DNA of 64,000 nt from Hysterangium stoloniferum (GCA_015178975.1 WHVD01000092.1:248001-312000); one strand, 5' to 3'. Positions 45,201 through 57,060 are shown, counted from the first letter of the stretch. Numbers and translations are program-made. The notes: a model not told the origin generated them from the letters alone.

Positions 45201-46255
45201 GTACCTCGTCATTTCCTTGACTGAAAAATCAGCAAAAACGAGAAAATGAAGGATAGATTGAGGTGACAAACGCAGAGCTGCGCTGAAACCATTGTGTGGG
45301 AACGAAGAGGGGCCGTCACAGCGACCTGAAAGGGCATAGTGGAATGGGCAGCAACGAAGGGTGCAGAAAGATGAGAAGAAAGGGGAATGTGTAAGCATAG
45401 CCCAGCATGGTGAATCTTTACACACCGGAAATGATCCACCTGCAATACGTGAAACTATAGGGGGTCACAGTGTTTGATCTACTTTGCGATCGACGCTTTG
45501 AAGAGCAACGTCCACGCATCAGTAGTGTTGACTTGGGGCGAAACATTCCACTCAGACAGACAGGATGATAATAGGGTTAGCTGTAAGTGGGAATATAGTT
45601 AGAATCTGTTAAAACACAGCTGGATGGATTCGTCACAATCAAGGATGTGGTGAGGGCGAATAAAGAAATCACGTTGCCTACCATTAGAGGGACCAGGCCA
45701 TCACTTACCCTGGGTGTCTCCTCGGTAAAAGTCTGTCAAATTAAACAGGACGTGTGCAATCTCCCTGGACAAAGCCTGAGGCTGGCAGTGCCAACTTGAA
45801 GGCAGCAACCGATGGCATCGCTCTGGACTGCATTTATATTATACGTGGCAATGTCACTTCTTGATATCAGAAAAGCCGGGCATCGCTCTGGACTGCATTT
45901 ATATCATACATGACAATGTCACTTCTCGATACCAGAAAGGCCGTTTGGCTTTCAACTCTGACGTTCGAGAATGCTAGACACACTATACTATGAGGTGACA
46001 ATCGACTAAACTATATTAGATGCTGTATGAGCCTTCAGTGGAAGGCGTAAGAAGTAGCAAGGTAACCTCGTTACACTGGAGCCTATAAGGTTCAAGGATG
46101 GTGAAGGAACCATGTGTACGAAGGCAGGAATGAAATGCTGTGTATCCTGTGTAAGCACGGTCAGAAGGCTGTCCCTTGGTGGAATTAACTCTCCGACCGA
46201 TGGCGGCATAAATGCGAGGTACCCCCTTCTACTGTAAGTAAGACTGCTACCACCA
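45201..46255 (+). pseudogene. C block, copy 5, and 5' flank of A copy 7
   Basis: Decayed C sequence with the usual order of phrases, then the A flank. A segment of 65 bp starting CATCGCTCTGGACTGC is duplicated in tandem (45816-45880 and 45881-45945). The flank encodes FKDGEGTMCTKAGMKCC and GGINSPTDGGINARYPLL in one open frame, ending just before the A start. This flank belongs to the only fully open A copy. Confidence 0.45.
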
Positions 46256-48118
46256 ATGTCTCCTTTAAACGAGACGACTCTGGGGAATGACGATTCGGCT
46301 ACGGCTGGGATTTACCTTGAAGACATTGAGCAGCTACCACCCTTAGTTTCCCCGGGTGTATTGAGCTCAGAGAAACGGGACGAGATCATTAAAGGAATGA
46401 GAGAGATATTCAGGGAGAAGCTTCAAGAACGATGGCGCTGTAACGAACCTGGCCATTATTTGTGTTATCGGGCCCCCGATGATGAGCAGCACATACGGCT
46501 GTCTGCAAACCATATAGAGGTCTGGGTTGACGAGTTGGTGAGTAAATATAATGCTATTTCCAGCGTGATCTGTGTCAAATGAAGCACATTTCAGTGTCAA
46601 GGAGAAACGACCTACCATGAGCCACCCACTGTTGTCAAGATATCCACCAAAACGACATCCAACCTCAGCCCGTATCACAGTCATGCAGAGGACTGGGGAA
46701 TGATCTCAGGGAGTCTTGAAACATCGTCAAGTATTGGAATTGGCCCCGGGTATTACTGTGGAGTCGGTTTGGAAAGGGTTGGGATGAAAGTCCTCCACAG
46801 TGCGAAGAAAGCTTCACTGATGGCAAAGCTGACAATATACGGGCAAATCATAAGTCAATTGTCTCAAGACAGTGCCTATAACAAGGTTCTACACAAGCAT
46901 CTCACGCTGCCAAGATTGGGAAGACTAGTTCAAGAGAGTGTTGATTTAGCGAGGTAGGGATACCTTAGCGTCAATCATTGAATACATTGGAAATATGTAC
47001 TCATGTCCTTTGTAGGCCCACACACCCATCTCAAATTCGGAAACGAGCATGGATGGTTTTAGATAAGTACCAGATGCTTTCACTTCATATGCGGCGAAGT
47101 AGCAAAGGTCACACTACCCAGCTTATGGCATCCTTGCCTTTGGTCTTCACGTGGTGTCCCGGCGTCCATTGGTTGGAGAGAGACGCGTCACCAGCGATTA
47201 CGTCATCACTTTACAACGTTTTAGTCAAGTCACCGCTGCACACCAACTTTGATGAGGTTGCATCAACATTTATCATACACATCGCCCGTTATGTCTCAGG
47301 ATTTGATTGGCGCTTACCCCTTTCCCCCCTTATTCCTATCGTGGAAGCGATCTGCGACATGCGTCCACTATCTGTAAAGGAGCTCACGGCGATCAGAGGT
47401 TGCATTGAATTCTGGTTACAACCGTGCCATCACACCATTTCATCTTCCCACCAAAACCATAACAGAGAATATCAGACACAACCACTTAGACTTTATGTAT
47501 CTCCTATCCGACTTCTCGTCTGTTGCATGCACCAAGATGCATGGTTTCGAGATATCGCTAGAGATGCATTAAACATTCTACTGGACGAGATACACATGCA
47601 TATAGTGTCATTGAAACATCATATTGATTCGGACGCATCACATTTACTGTATCAGAATATTTACTCCTTGCAAACCTTTTTCAACGACAGCACGCTTCTC
47701 ACCCATCACATCAACCAGCTGAACGTGGTTTCTGCGCTCATTAGGCCCATCGTACGGTACGTTCACGATATTTTACCTTATAGCACCGTCTTACATCCAC
47801 CCATGGAACTGTCCTACCAGTCTCATTCTGATGGAAGCGAGTCCACATTACGCGCTCTTGGATTCTGCCGACATAATAATAGCGGTTACTCTGAAGCTGA
47901 TAGCTAGATCTTCCGAGCCCGAATCCGCATGTACCACAGTGCGCATCCTCGATACCATCTCCATTCTTGTTTCTCTCCTTCCACATTGTGATGTAATGCG
48001 CGGCTCGACCTACGACAAATTCTTCAATTACTCGCTTAAAATTTTAGATTTCACCGCGCGTTCCTTCCTTTGCGTCGTCGCCACTCCTTCCGCTCGTGTG
48101 TCAGTAAGGTCTAATTAG
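46256..48118 (+). CDS. A family copy 7: intact five-exon gene, about 545 aa
   Basis: Exons 46256-46537, 46595-46953, 47016-47423, 47466-47756 and 47821-48118 join in frame to 545 aa and a stop; introns are 57, 62, 42 and 64 nt. Intron 3 has shrunk from 50 to 42 nt and is free of in-frame stops, so retaining it gives 559 aa. Features in order: acidic N-terminus; CNEPGHYLCYR (residues 64-74), then WVDEL joined across intron 1 to CQGETTYHEPP; GPGYYCGVGLERVG; WCPGVHWLERD; SPLHTNFDEVASTFII; IRLLVCCMHQDAWFRDI; LQTFFNDSTLLTHHIN; a C-terminus rich in Leu, Ile and Val with VTLKLIARSSEPESACTTVR and FLCVVATPSARVSV. No signal peptide or clear membrane span. The Cys/His-W-G-PP motif resembles one I recall from Agaricomycete hypothetical proteins (not checked). 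Function unknown. It is the best candidate for the live member of the family. Confidence 0.75.
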
Positions 48119-48785
48119 AACCCCAGATCAGTGGTGGAGGAACATGGTTGCCCTGACAAAGGTCTTGCACCATCATTTGGATACACTCAGTGATCATTTC
48201 TCTTCCATACATCTCAACCAAACCACGAGGAGCCCAATAGCGTCGCCCTTTATTCAACTCACTTTTCAGGCGAGGTTGCAGATGGTATAAAGCTATATTA
48301 TTTGCGCCGACGTAACAACGCATATAGTCACTTTGTATTATCGCCGTGAGCTCTGCAGTTGTCCCATACAGGTGTTGAATACATTTGGAGGCAACATCCG
48401 AATCATGAACGACACTTGTTTTAAATAAGATGTCAATTTCGATGCATGTCTCCTTCAGGCTCATCATACTTTCAGGCCAGTGTTCAATTGACACGATCCA
48501 TGATCTTCAAACCAAGTGCCTTCACACACTATGCGCCACGACAGTTTATTTTACTCGCTATCCCGACATTTCCCCTACTGCTTCCATTTATGTTCACTGG
48601 AGTTTATTCTACCAATTTCCATGTTTGAATTGTTTTATTTCGAGTAGTAGCGAAAAAGTCATTTGATTTGATCTAATATTAAAGAACTCATCAACTAGAT
48701 CCGTGGGCCTCTTGAATGTTAGTTGTCGTCACCTGTTCCTTCTATGCATAATCGCCACACCTTTCACTGATGTGTCGGTAGCATT
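48119..48785. repeat. DE block, copy 8, internally deleted
   Basis: Normal DE start. The sequence then jumps at about 48520 from the CAAGTGCCTTCACAC stretch to the late part (CGCCACGACAGTTTATTTT), losing about 800 bp relative to 34162-35590. A minus-strand open stretch (48111-48494) with ELTAIIQSDYMRCYVG and LKSELNKGRRYWAPRGLVEM parallels that at 17181-17516. Confidence 0.6.
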
Positions 48786-49085
48786 GACGAATCCGACTTA
48801 CATCTCCATTTTCCGGAAAATAACCCCCGGAACATAACTATGAGGCTTCCAGGCCGTTTTATCAAAAATAATGCTGGTGAGTTAGTCGCCATAATGGCGC
48901 TAGCCAAGGAGACACTCCCAGATGTCAGCTTTAACATTGGAAAGGACTCAGAGTACTTCTTATTCCTTAATCTACTTTGCCATTGTCACATCGAACAGAG
49001 TTGCTACGTTATGCGGCGAAGAAATAATCGGGGTTACTCTGACCCTGATAGCTGGATCTTTCCACCCTGGACTCGCGTGTACCGC
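48786..49085 (+). pseudogene. B ORF, partial copy
   Basis: Reads MRLPGRFIKNNAGELVAIMA, LAKETLPDVSFNIGKDSEYF, then shifts frame (EEIIGVTLTLIAGSFHPGLA in the second frame). It is cut off at about 49085, where the tail of a C block (GGCAGCAACCAGTCGGCATC) is joined. The B 3' end is missing. Confidence 0.6.
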
Positions 49086-49870
49086 TGTGAACTTGAAGGC
49101 AGCAACCAGTCGGCATCGCTCTGGACTGCATTTATAATATACATAGGCAATGTCACTTCTCGATATCAGAAAAGCCGTTTTGATTTTAACTCTGACGCCC
49201 AAGAATGCTAGAAATACTATACTACGCGGCCCCGATTTTTGTTTGTCTCCTTGTATATTAAATCATCAAGACACAATGCACAGTCCATCAACAAGCGGTT
49301 CAGCCTTGAGTGTCTTGAAAATTTGGTTTCCACCGCTCTTTCCTTTCTTTCTGTGGTGGCCACACGTTTCCCTGGTGTAGCAGCAACATCTTCTTCGAAC
49401 TCCATATCAGCCTTGGAAAGACGTTGTTTGACCTGGCGAATGTCCTGTTCCATAGCTTGACACGGTTTCTATTCAGATAACGCCTATATACTTGGAATAA
49501 ACTAACAGGAAGATCACATAATTCCCTCTTTTTAAATTCGCTTTGGAGGCGAATAAAAGTTGAATAAACCTGCGTAGTTTGTGGCAATTTCAGAGCACGT
49601 ACAATCACTTCTTATGTAAATTGGAGCTCTGCGCTGAGTCCGTGACATTAAAATCGGTTAAACATCTAATATGTGATTGCAGGGTTTAGAATTCAACGAA
49701 CTTTTGGATCTTGAGAAGATAACCAATTTTAACTCTTATAAGGATTCAATGGATGATTGTTGAAGTTAATATGAAATAAGGTTCTACTAAGGATCCTAAT
49801 TTCTTTTTGGAGAAGTTATCCCGGTGTCTACTGATACTGAAGATCCTAAAATATTTTGGAGCTAAGGCTT
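49086..49870. repeat. Mosaic of array fragments
   Basis: A C tail (49086-49215), then the 3' tail of a divergent A lineage (RFSLECLENLVSTALSFLSV and VATRFPGV, 49290-49390; compare 24630-24720), then a stretch with an F-like phrase near 49590-49650, then AT-rich text to 49870 without array match. No intact gene is present. Confidence 0.45.
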
Positions 49871-50540
49871 TTCTCGGTGAATGAAGGATGGATTGGGGGC
49901 GACAAACTGAGACCTACGATGAATGACCATCGTGTGGGAGAGAAGAGGGACTGATACGGCCACGTTGGTGAAGCTCAAAGTGGAGTGGGCAGAACGAAGG
50001 GGCAGGTGCGATCGCAGAAAAAGGCACGTGGAAGCGCAGCCGGGTAGGGGTGAATCTTTACGGATTGGAAGAACTCCGCCTACAATAGTTCAAGCTACAG
50101 GTGTGCCGCAATCATTGACCTATGTTGTCATCGTAGCATCAAAGAATCAATTCCATTCGGCCATACAGGTAATAATACAGCTAGTTGTAAGTAAGTATGA
50201 CATGACACGCCATTATATATACAACTTGTCAATACAAATTCTGATAGACACGCCATAATCAAAATAATTCTAAGTCAGACCTTGATCCTCAATAAAATCT
50301 ACAATGAGAACTTTGGTCTTACGTCACTCTTTGTCTTGCTTAGACGTTGCACAGAAGTCAAGCTGATTGATATGGCATGGGTGAAGGAAGAAATCACGTT
50401 GCTTACCATTGACCCACCAGACTATCACTTGCCCTGGATTTCTCCACGTTGAAAGTTTGATAAAATTAAACAGGCAGTGCGCAATCCCGCCAGAAAGGGT
50501 TTGAGGTTGACAACGAACGACAACTTGAAAGTAGCAGCCG
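49871..50540 (+). pseudogene. C block, copy 6
   Basis: Open from 49923 for 111 codons, with ERRGTDTATLVKLKVEWAER, TPPTIVQATGVPQSLTYVVI and VASKNQFHSAIQ. The same wording is found in copy 1 (SQSLACIVIVPSKNQFHSAT), so copies 1 and 6 form one C subtype. The later part shifts frame. Confidence 0.5.
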
Positions 50541-50897
50541 GAACGTATATCTCTGAACTGCATTTATATTATCCATGGCAATGCCCACACCTCGAATGAA
50601 GAGCCGGTTTGCTTTCAACTCTGATGCTCAATAATGTCCAAAATACTATATTATGGGGGTGACAATTGTCTGAAATATTATTAAATGCTCTGTGACCCTT
50701 CAGCGGCAGGCGTAAGAAAGTAGCAAGGTAACTAAGTTTACTGGAGCCCAAATAGCTCAAGGAAGGTGAGGGGATTTTGGGTATGAAGGCGACTGTAAAT
50801 CCTGTGTAAGGACAGCCACAAGTCTGTAGAACATTGCGACTGGCGGCGCTATTAAAAACCCGGCACCTCCTAGTGTAAGCACGACTGCTACGCACAA
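50541..50897 (+). other. Conserved 5' flank of A copy 8
   Basis: Array flank with the GGCGTAAGAAAGTAGCAAGG phrase; the RLYLGGIN-coding stretch is largely deleted here (near 50830). It ends CGACTGCTACGCACAA before the ATG. Confidence 0.4.
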
Positions 50898-52736
50898 ATG
50901 TCTGCTTTCAACGAGACAACTCTGGGAAATCACGATGAGGCAACGGGTCAGACCTACCTTGAAGGCGTTGAGGAGATACCACCCTTAAGTTCCCCAGGTG
51001 CATTGTGTGCAGAGCATCGGGACCACATCATTAAGACGGGGATGAGAGAGATATTCAGGGAAAAGCTTCGAGAACGTTGGGGTTGTAACGAGCCTGGCCA
51101 TGATTTATGTTATCGGGCCCCCGATGACGAGCACCACATACAACTGTCTGAAAACCATATAGAGATTTGGGTTGACGAGTGGGTGAGTAATGTATAATGC
51201 TATTTCCATGTGATGTGTCAGATGCGGCAGATTTCAGTGTCAAGGAGAAACGACCTACCATGACTCACCCACTGTTGTTAAGATATCTACCAACACGAGA
51301 TCCAACCTCAGCCCCTATTGCAGTCATGCCGATGACTGGGGAATGATCTCACGGATTCTGACATCATCAAGTATTCAAATTAGCCCAGGGTATTACTGTG
51401 GAGTCAGTTTGGAAAGGGTTGGGATCAAAGTCCTTCACAGTGGAAAAAAAGCTTCACTGATGGCAAAGCTGACAATATACGGGCAAATCATGGGTCGATT
51501 GGCTCAAGACGACGGTGCCTTTAGCAAGTTTCTACACACAAACATCTTACGCTGCCAAGACTGGGAAGACTAGTTCAGGACAGTGTTGATTTAGCGAGGT
51601 AGGGATACCTCAATCATTGAATACACTCGAAATACTCATTTCTGAGTCGTAGACCTACATACCTGCCTCAAATTCGGAGAAGAGCGACAGTGGTTTTAGA
51701 GAGATTCCCGATATTTTCACTTCACATGCAGCGGAGTGGCAAAAGTTACACCCACCACCTGATACTATTTTTGGCTTCGGCCTTCCTATGTTCATTCGTC
51801 ATATAGCAATACGTCAACTGCGATTACGTCATCACTTTTCAAGTCACCGCTGCACACCCACTTTGATGAAGTCGCATCGACATTTATCATACACATCGCC
51901 CGTTATCTAATAGAATTTCACCATCTCTCACCAATTTTCGGCCTTGTGTATATCGTGGAAGCGATCTACCACCTGCGACAACTATCTGTAGAGGAACTCA
52001 CGGCGATCAGGGGTTACATTGAATTCTGGTTACAACCGTGCGTCGCCACATCACATCATTTCATCCCGCCCACCAAAAGCATAACAGACAAAGTCACCGA
52101 CCACTAATTGCCTCATCCGAACATCCTATACGGCTTCTCGTGTGTTGCATCCACCAAGATGCATGGTTTCGAGATTTTGCTGCAGTGACATTGAAGGTTA
52201 TATTGGACGACATAAACGTGCATATAGCTGACACTTCATCTTGATTTGGAGACATTAGATTTATTGTGGGGGAGTATTTACTGCTTGCAAATTTTCTTCA
52301 ACGACAGCACGCTTCTCACCGATCACATTTGCCAGCTGAATGTGGTTTCTTCGCTCGTTGGGCCTATCGTACGGTATGCTCACAATATTTTACCTTATTG
52401 CACCGCCGTCTTACATCCGCCGATGAAACTGTCCTACCAGTCTCGTTCTGACACACAAGTACTAATTGGCGTCTCCTTATGTGTGGTAACCGAATAATTG
52501 CATTGACTCTGAAACTGATAGTTGGATCTTCCGAGCCGGAATCCGCGTGTACCACAGTGCGCAGCCTCGATATCATCCCCCTGCTCGCTTCTCTTCTTCC
52601 ACATTGTGACATAATACACGGTTCGAGCAATGACTACCCCATCAGTTACCCGCCTAAGTGTTTGGATTTGACCGCACGTTCCTTCCTTTGCGTGGTCGCC
52701 ACACCTTCCACTCATGTATCGGTAGGGTCTAATTAG
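50898..52736 (+). pseudogene. A family copy 8
   Basis: Exon 1 (50898-51182) is open, with CNEPGHDLCYRA and HIQLSENHIEIWVDEW, and a GTGAGT donor. Exon 2 keeps SPGYYCGVSLERVGIK but gains 2 bases at the KFLHKHL stretch (about 51537), shifting the frame. Exon 3 loses the start of the CPGVHW region. Exon 4 lacks 7 bases near 52228 (SLTLHLD). Exon 5 is open in its final 85 codons (IIALTLKLIVGSSEPESACT ... VSVGSN). Confidence 0.83.
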
Positions 52737-53270
52737 AGGCTCATATCAGTGTTGGAGAAACATGGTTGCCCCGACCCTGGTCTTGCACCATCAACTGGTC
52801 ACACCTTCTAATCATTTCTGTTCGATAATGCCGACACAACTCAACCAAATGCCCTTTATTCTTTACCGCTGTGGTTGGGGATGTTATAAAGCTATATGAT
52901 TTGAACCTATGTAGGAACGCATATAATCACTTTGTATCATCGCCGCATGCACAAGCCAAGCCAAGCCATCTCGTTTGTGTTGTGTTTGAATGTTTCAGTC
53001 GCTAGGATCACATTACACGCCACGACAAAGTATTTTACTGGCTATCCCGACGTTTCACGTACTGCTTTCATTTTGTTCACTGGAGTTCATTACCAATTGT
53101 TACGTTTTGAATTGTTTCATTTCGAGTAGTAGCGAAAAGGACATTTGATTCAATCTAATATGAAAGGCAAGATACGTCGGACTCTTGAACGTCGGTTATC
53201 GTTACCTGTTCCTTCCTGTGCGTAGTCGCCACACCTTTTATTGATGTGTCGGTAGCATTGACGAATTAGA
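52737..53270. repeat. DE block, copy 9, internally deleted
   Basis: Joins the early DE part to the late part at about 52948 (CATCGCCGCATGCACAAGCC), a different deletion joint from that in DE copy 8. No ORF is present. Confidence 0.6.
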
Positions 53271-53525
53271 CTTACGTCCCCATTTTCCCGGTAATAACCC
53301 CCGGAATATAACTATGACGGTTCCAGGCAATTTTATCAAAAATAATGCTGGTGAGTTAGTTGCTACAATGGTGCTAACCAAGGAGACACTGTTAGATGTC
53401 AACTTTAACATTGACAAAGACTCACAGTACTTCATAATCCTCAATCTACGTTGCCACCGTCACATCGAACAGAGTTGCTACATTATGCGCCGAAAAAATA
53501 ATCGGTGTTCGATCTGGACTCGGAG
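53271..53525 (+). pseudogene. B ORF fragment fused to A copy 9
   Basis: Reads MTVPGNFIKNNAGELVATMV and LDVNFNIDKDSQYF, then stops being B at about 53512. There it joins GGACTCGGAGACTGCTACCC, the last bases of the A 5' flank. C and most of the flank are therefore missing in this cassette. Confidence 0.65.
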
Positions 53526-53539
53526 ACTGCTACCCACTA

Positions 53540-54533
53540 ATGTCTACTTCCAACGAGACGACTCGGGGGAATCACGATTCGGCAACGGCTGAGATCGACC
53601 TTGAGGACATTGAGGAACTCCCACCCTTAGTTTCCCCTGGTGTATTGAGTTCAGAGCAACGGGACGAGATCGTTAAAGGATGAGAGATGTTCAGGGAGAA
53701 GCTTCGAGAACGCTGGGGTTGTAAAGAACCCGGCCATGATTTATGTTATCGGGCTCCGGATGGTAGGCAACACATAGGGCTCTCTGCAAACCATATAGAG
53801 ATTTGGGTTGACTAGTGGGTGAGTAAAGTATAATGCTATTCCAAGTGATATGTGTCACATGCTGCGTATTCACTGTCAAGGAGAAACGGGCTACCATGAC
53901 CCACCGAATGTTGTTAAGATGTCCACCAACACAACATCCAACCTCAGCCCCTATTGCAGTCATGCCGATGACTGGGGAATGATCTCACGGAGTCAGGGGA
54001 CAATGTCAAGTATTGACATTGGCCCCGGGTATTACTGTGGAGTCGGTTGGAAATGGTTGGGATGAAAGTTCTTCACAGTGCTAAGACAGCTTCGCTGATC
54101 GCAAAGCTGGGAATATACCGGGAAATCACCCGTTTGGTATGAGACGATGGTGCCTTTAGCAAGTTTCTACACAACCACCTCACGCTGCCAAGACTGGGAA
54201 GACTAGTTCAAGACAGTGCTGATTTAGCGAGGTAGGGATATCTCAATCATACGCTGGAAATACTCATGTCTGAGCTGTAGACCTATATACCCGCCTCAAA
54301 TTCGGAGACGAGCGACGGAGGTTTTAGAGACTTTCCCGATATTTTCACGTCACACCCGACGGAGCGGAAAAGGTCACACTACCCAGCTTGTGACATTCTT
54401 GGCTTGGGCCTTCTTTTCCTGCCCCGGCGTTCATTGGTTAGACAGAGCGTCGCCTGAGATTACGTCATCACTGTACCACGTTTTAGTCAAGTTACCGCTG
54501 CACACCAACTTTGATGAGGTTGCATCAACATTT
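53540..54533 (+). pseudogene. A family copy 9, 3' truncated
   Basis: ATG at 53540. Exon 1 has a frameshift in KGMREMF (GTTAAAGGATGAGAG, about 53675) and a TAG in the VDEW position (about 53811). Exon 2 loses one base in VGLERV (about 54048) and has a TGA near 54139. Exon 3 is open to DEVASTF and then ends at 54533, where unrelated sequence and an LTR follow. Confidence 0.83.
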
Positions 54534-54642
54534 CGGTATGGCTGGGTACTGTCATATAAGCTTGATACGGGATGGGACGGTGTTATTTAGTGTCGTTGTG
54601 TAAGTTTACCTTAAGCTTGGGCGCACGAGTCTATTTCAACAT
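54534..54642. other. 109 bp of unknown origin next to a solo LTR
   Basis: Has no match in the array or in the other elements. It lies between A copy 9 exon 3 and the LTR at 54643. It may be a remnant of the insertion that ended this A copy. Confidence 0.4.
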
Positions 54643-54792
54643 TGTTGGATTTTGGGAATTTGATATGCGAGCAACAAGGAGCACGGACCATACGCCTATA
54701 TTAGTAAGCAGTTACTAGGCGTATACATATAAGGACGATACATGTATTGTAGTCCTTATCGGTTGTAACGAGACTCACTTCGTATTCCAACA
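54643..54792 (-). mobile_element. Solo LTR, inverted relative to 30643
   Basis: Starts TGTTGGATTTTGGG and ends CGTATTCCAACA; its reverse complement matches 30643-30793 along its length. The flanks AACAT and ATCAT differ at one position, so a target duplication is possible but not certain. Inside are two hairpin-forming stretches, for example ATACGCCTA..TAGTAAGC..TAGGCGTAT. Confidence 0.85.
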
Positions 54793-56030
54793 ATCATAAA
54801 CATCGCCCGTTCTCTATCAGAATTTCATTTTGTAATAAGCGAAGATAAGGCATCGGCCACCGCCGTGGCACTCCACGTTCGGAATTTCAGGCCCTCCGCC
54901 GGAGTAGTTCCAAGATGGCTTCAAACGGTCTATAAAACGCACCTTCGACATCTCCTACAGTCCAACAACGACAGCGAATTTCATTTACCTCTGTGTCAAC
55001 CTCGTTGTACAAGAAGGTCAGCAAGTCGTTGCCCACTGCTATACTTCACGTAGAATCAACGCTGGTACAACACTATTCTGTGTCATCTTCGACTTAAACT
55101 TCCCATTACTGCTGCCCACCATCTATACCTGCTGGTATCCAAAATGTCATTTTTAAATGTCACCTGGAAATCGATCGGCTCTATCGGCAAAGGCCGGTCA
55201 ACTCCAGGCTGCGAAGACTCTACTCAAGACCTTCTGTGGTGCATCCCCGTCTCCAACCTTGCTCAAGGATTTTGATTCATCCAAACATATCGTGTGAAAT
55301 ACCAACACCGCTAACATGCGAGACAGATGAGTCCATTACCCCACCACCACCACTATACGACGACAAGAGAAGCTCGGGAGAAATGTATGCTATTTGGCTT
55401 GCCAATCGGGATGTTGTGCACGAATGATGAGAGGATGCACCTAATTCCGATTGACGACTTCTCAGTTGTATCTCAAGGGGAGGTATGAAGGACTCACCGG
55501 GAACCGTTGAAGAATTATCCTCAGGGTTATTCACAATTTTCAGGGGAGTATCTTCTTTCGTTCCATCTAGGAACTTGGCATGTGCATGATCTACATCCCA
55601 TGACAACATATCAATTAATGGAACCAATAGTAGACTCAGTCACTCATGAGAAATTGTCGATAAATGATCAGCTGCGCCGTCAAGAGGTGGTAAGGATAGG
55701 TCTCAAGAATATAGCAGCAAGTCAGTGGTTGACCCAGAATTGAAAGTATGTTATGTGAGACAACTCCGTGCAAATAAAAGGGATTGACGCCTTCTGTCCC
55801 GTGTCACCGACCCTATTGTCCAAATCATCCCTTGATTCTTCGGACCGGTTATTGGAGGATTTTATCGATACGTCGTACCACAAACAAGGTGGAGATGATT
55901 CGATAAATTTCTGGAGTGAGTCATTCAAATCTTGCATTGTCTATAACTATATCAAGGTGTGTAACTAGGCCACTTGACCTTTTGTGGAACAGAATCACCA
56001 GGGACACTTTTAAACGTTCCCTACTCCAAT
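54793..56030. other. Unique segment with unassigned ORFs
   Basis: After about 30 bp of A exon 3 (ATCGCCCGTTCTCTATCAG-like), array similarity ends near 54825. Open stretches occur on both strands. Minus 55277-55627 (116 codons) starts MVPLIDMLSWDVDHAHAKFL and has many Ser and Gly near its end. Plus 55507-55743 includes HDLHPMTTYQLMEPIVDSVT. Plus 54865-55053 reads VRNFRPSAGVVPRWLQTVYK. Strand and exon structure cannot be settled, and no domain is recognised. It is probably a captured unrelated gene fragment. Confidence 0.35.
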
Positions 56031-56340
56031 ATCGGTGAGAGATTACACTATGGCTCTCAGAATTTCAGTAAGCACCGCAATTGAGTGCGTTCGGTTGACT
56101 GGATTACATTCCAATTGCCATGTTTGAATTATTTCAGTTAGAGGAGTAACGAAACAATCATTTGAATCGATCTAATATTAAGGAACTCTTCTCCAAGATA
56201 CGTCGGACTCTTGAACATTAATTGCCGTCACCTGTTCCTTCCTATGCCTAGTCGCCACACCTTTCACTGATGTGTCGGTACCATTGACGAATTCGACTTA
56301 TGTCTCCATTTTCTGGAAGAAAAAGCCCCGGAACATAACT
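56031..56340. repeat. DE block, copy 10, late part only
   Basis: Begins at ATTACACTATGGCTCTCAG, the same joint seen inverted near 11070, and continues to the B start. Copy 10 and the inverted block at 10303-11663 therefore share a deletion joint and a common origin. Confidence 0.6.
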
Positions 56341-56793
56341 ATGAGGGTTCCAGGCCGTTTTATCAAAAATAATACTGATGAGTTAGTCACCGCAATCATG
56401 CTAGCCAAGGAGAAACCGCTAGATGTCACCTTTAACATTGGCGAGGACTCACAGAACCTCACAATCCTCAATCTGCTTTGCCATCGTCTCATCACATCGA
56501 ACAGAGTTGCTGCATTATGCACCGAAGAAATAATCGGGGTTACTCTGATCCTGATAGCTGGATCTTCTGACCATGGTCTCGCGTGTCCCACAGTGCGCAG
56601 CTTCAATACCATCGCCATTCTCGTTTCTCTCCTTGTACATTGGGACGTGATCTGCGGCTCGATCGACGAAGCATCCATGATCGACTATGAAGGTCTAGTC
56701 CTCGCTGTCAATGCCTTCTGTTGCATCGTCGCCACACCACTCACCGGTGTGTCCGTGTCGTCTAATTTTAACATGGCCTCAGTTTTGATTTAA
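56341..56793 (+). CDS. B ORF, intact 150 aa
   Basis: The only B copy open from ATG to stop. It starts MRVPGRFIKNNTDELVTAIM, continues LAKEKPLDVTFNIGEDSQNL and TEEIIGVTLILIAGSSDHGL, and ends with VNAFCCIVATPLTGVSVSSN and a short tail. The last 80 residues align in order with A exon 5 (VIELTLKLIAGSSEPESACT ... FLCVVATPSTRVSV), so B shares its C-terminal module with A but has a different N-terminus. It may be a separate small gene or the last exon of a larger one; the frame is open upstream to 56272. Function is unknown. Confidence 0.5.
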   Translation: MRVPGRFIKNNTDELVTAIMLAKEKPLDVTFNIGEDSQNLTILNLLCHRLITSNRVAALCTEEIIGVTLILIAGSSDHGLACPTVRSFNTIAILVSLLVHWDVICGSIDEASMIDYEGLVLAVNAFCCIVATPLTGVSVSSNFNMASVLI

Positions 56794-57060
56794 TATGGAT
56801 GCCCAGGGGAAGGAAGGTCTTTCTCGATCAATTCCCCTCGATTTTTAACCCTCTCTCTTCACATTTCAACCACACCGGCAGGAGCAGTCCTATTGATCTT
56901 TTCTCAACTTGCTTTGTAACCGTATTTTCAAGCCACATAGTAGTATGATCCAATTTAAGAGCGCATACAGCCACTATTTCCCTCGCAGCATGCTCTACAG
57001 CTCTTTCTCACACACATATTGAATATATTAAGTGATAGTTGTGGCTAGAACCACATCGAA
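56794..57060. repeat. E-type spacer
   Basis: Matches 36060-36270 and 41100-41330 (the CTCGATCAATT phrase and AAGAGCGCATACAGC). No ORF was seen. Confidence 0.5.
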
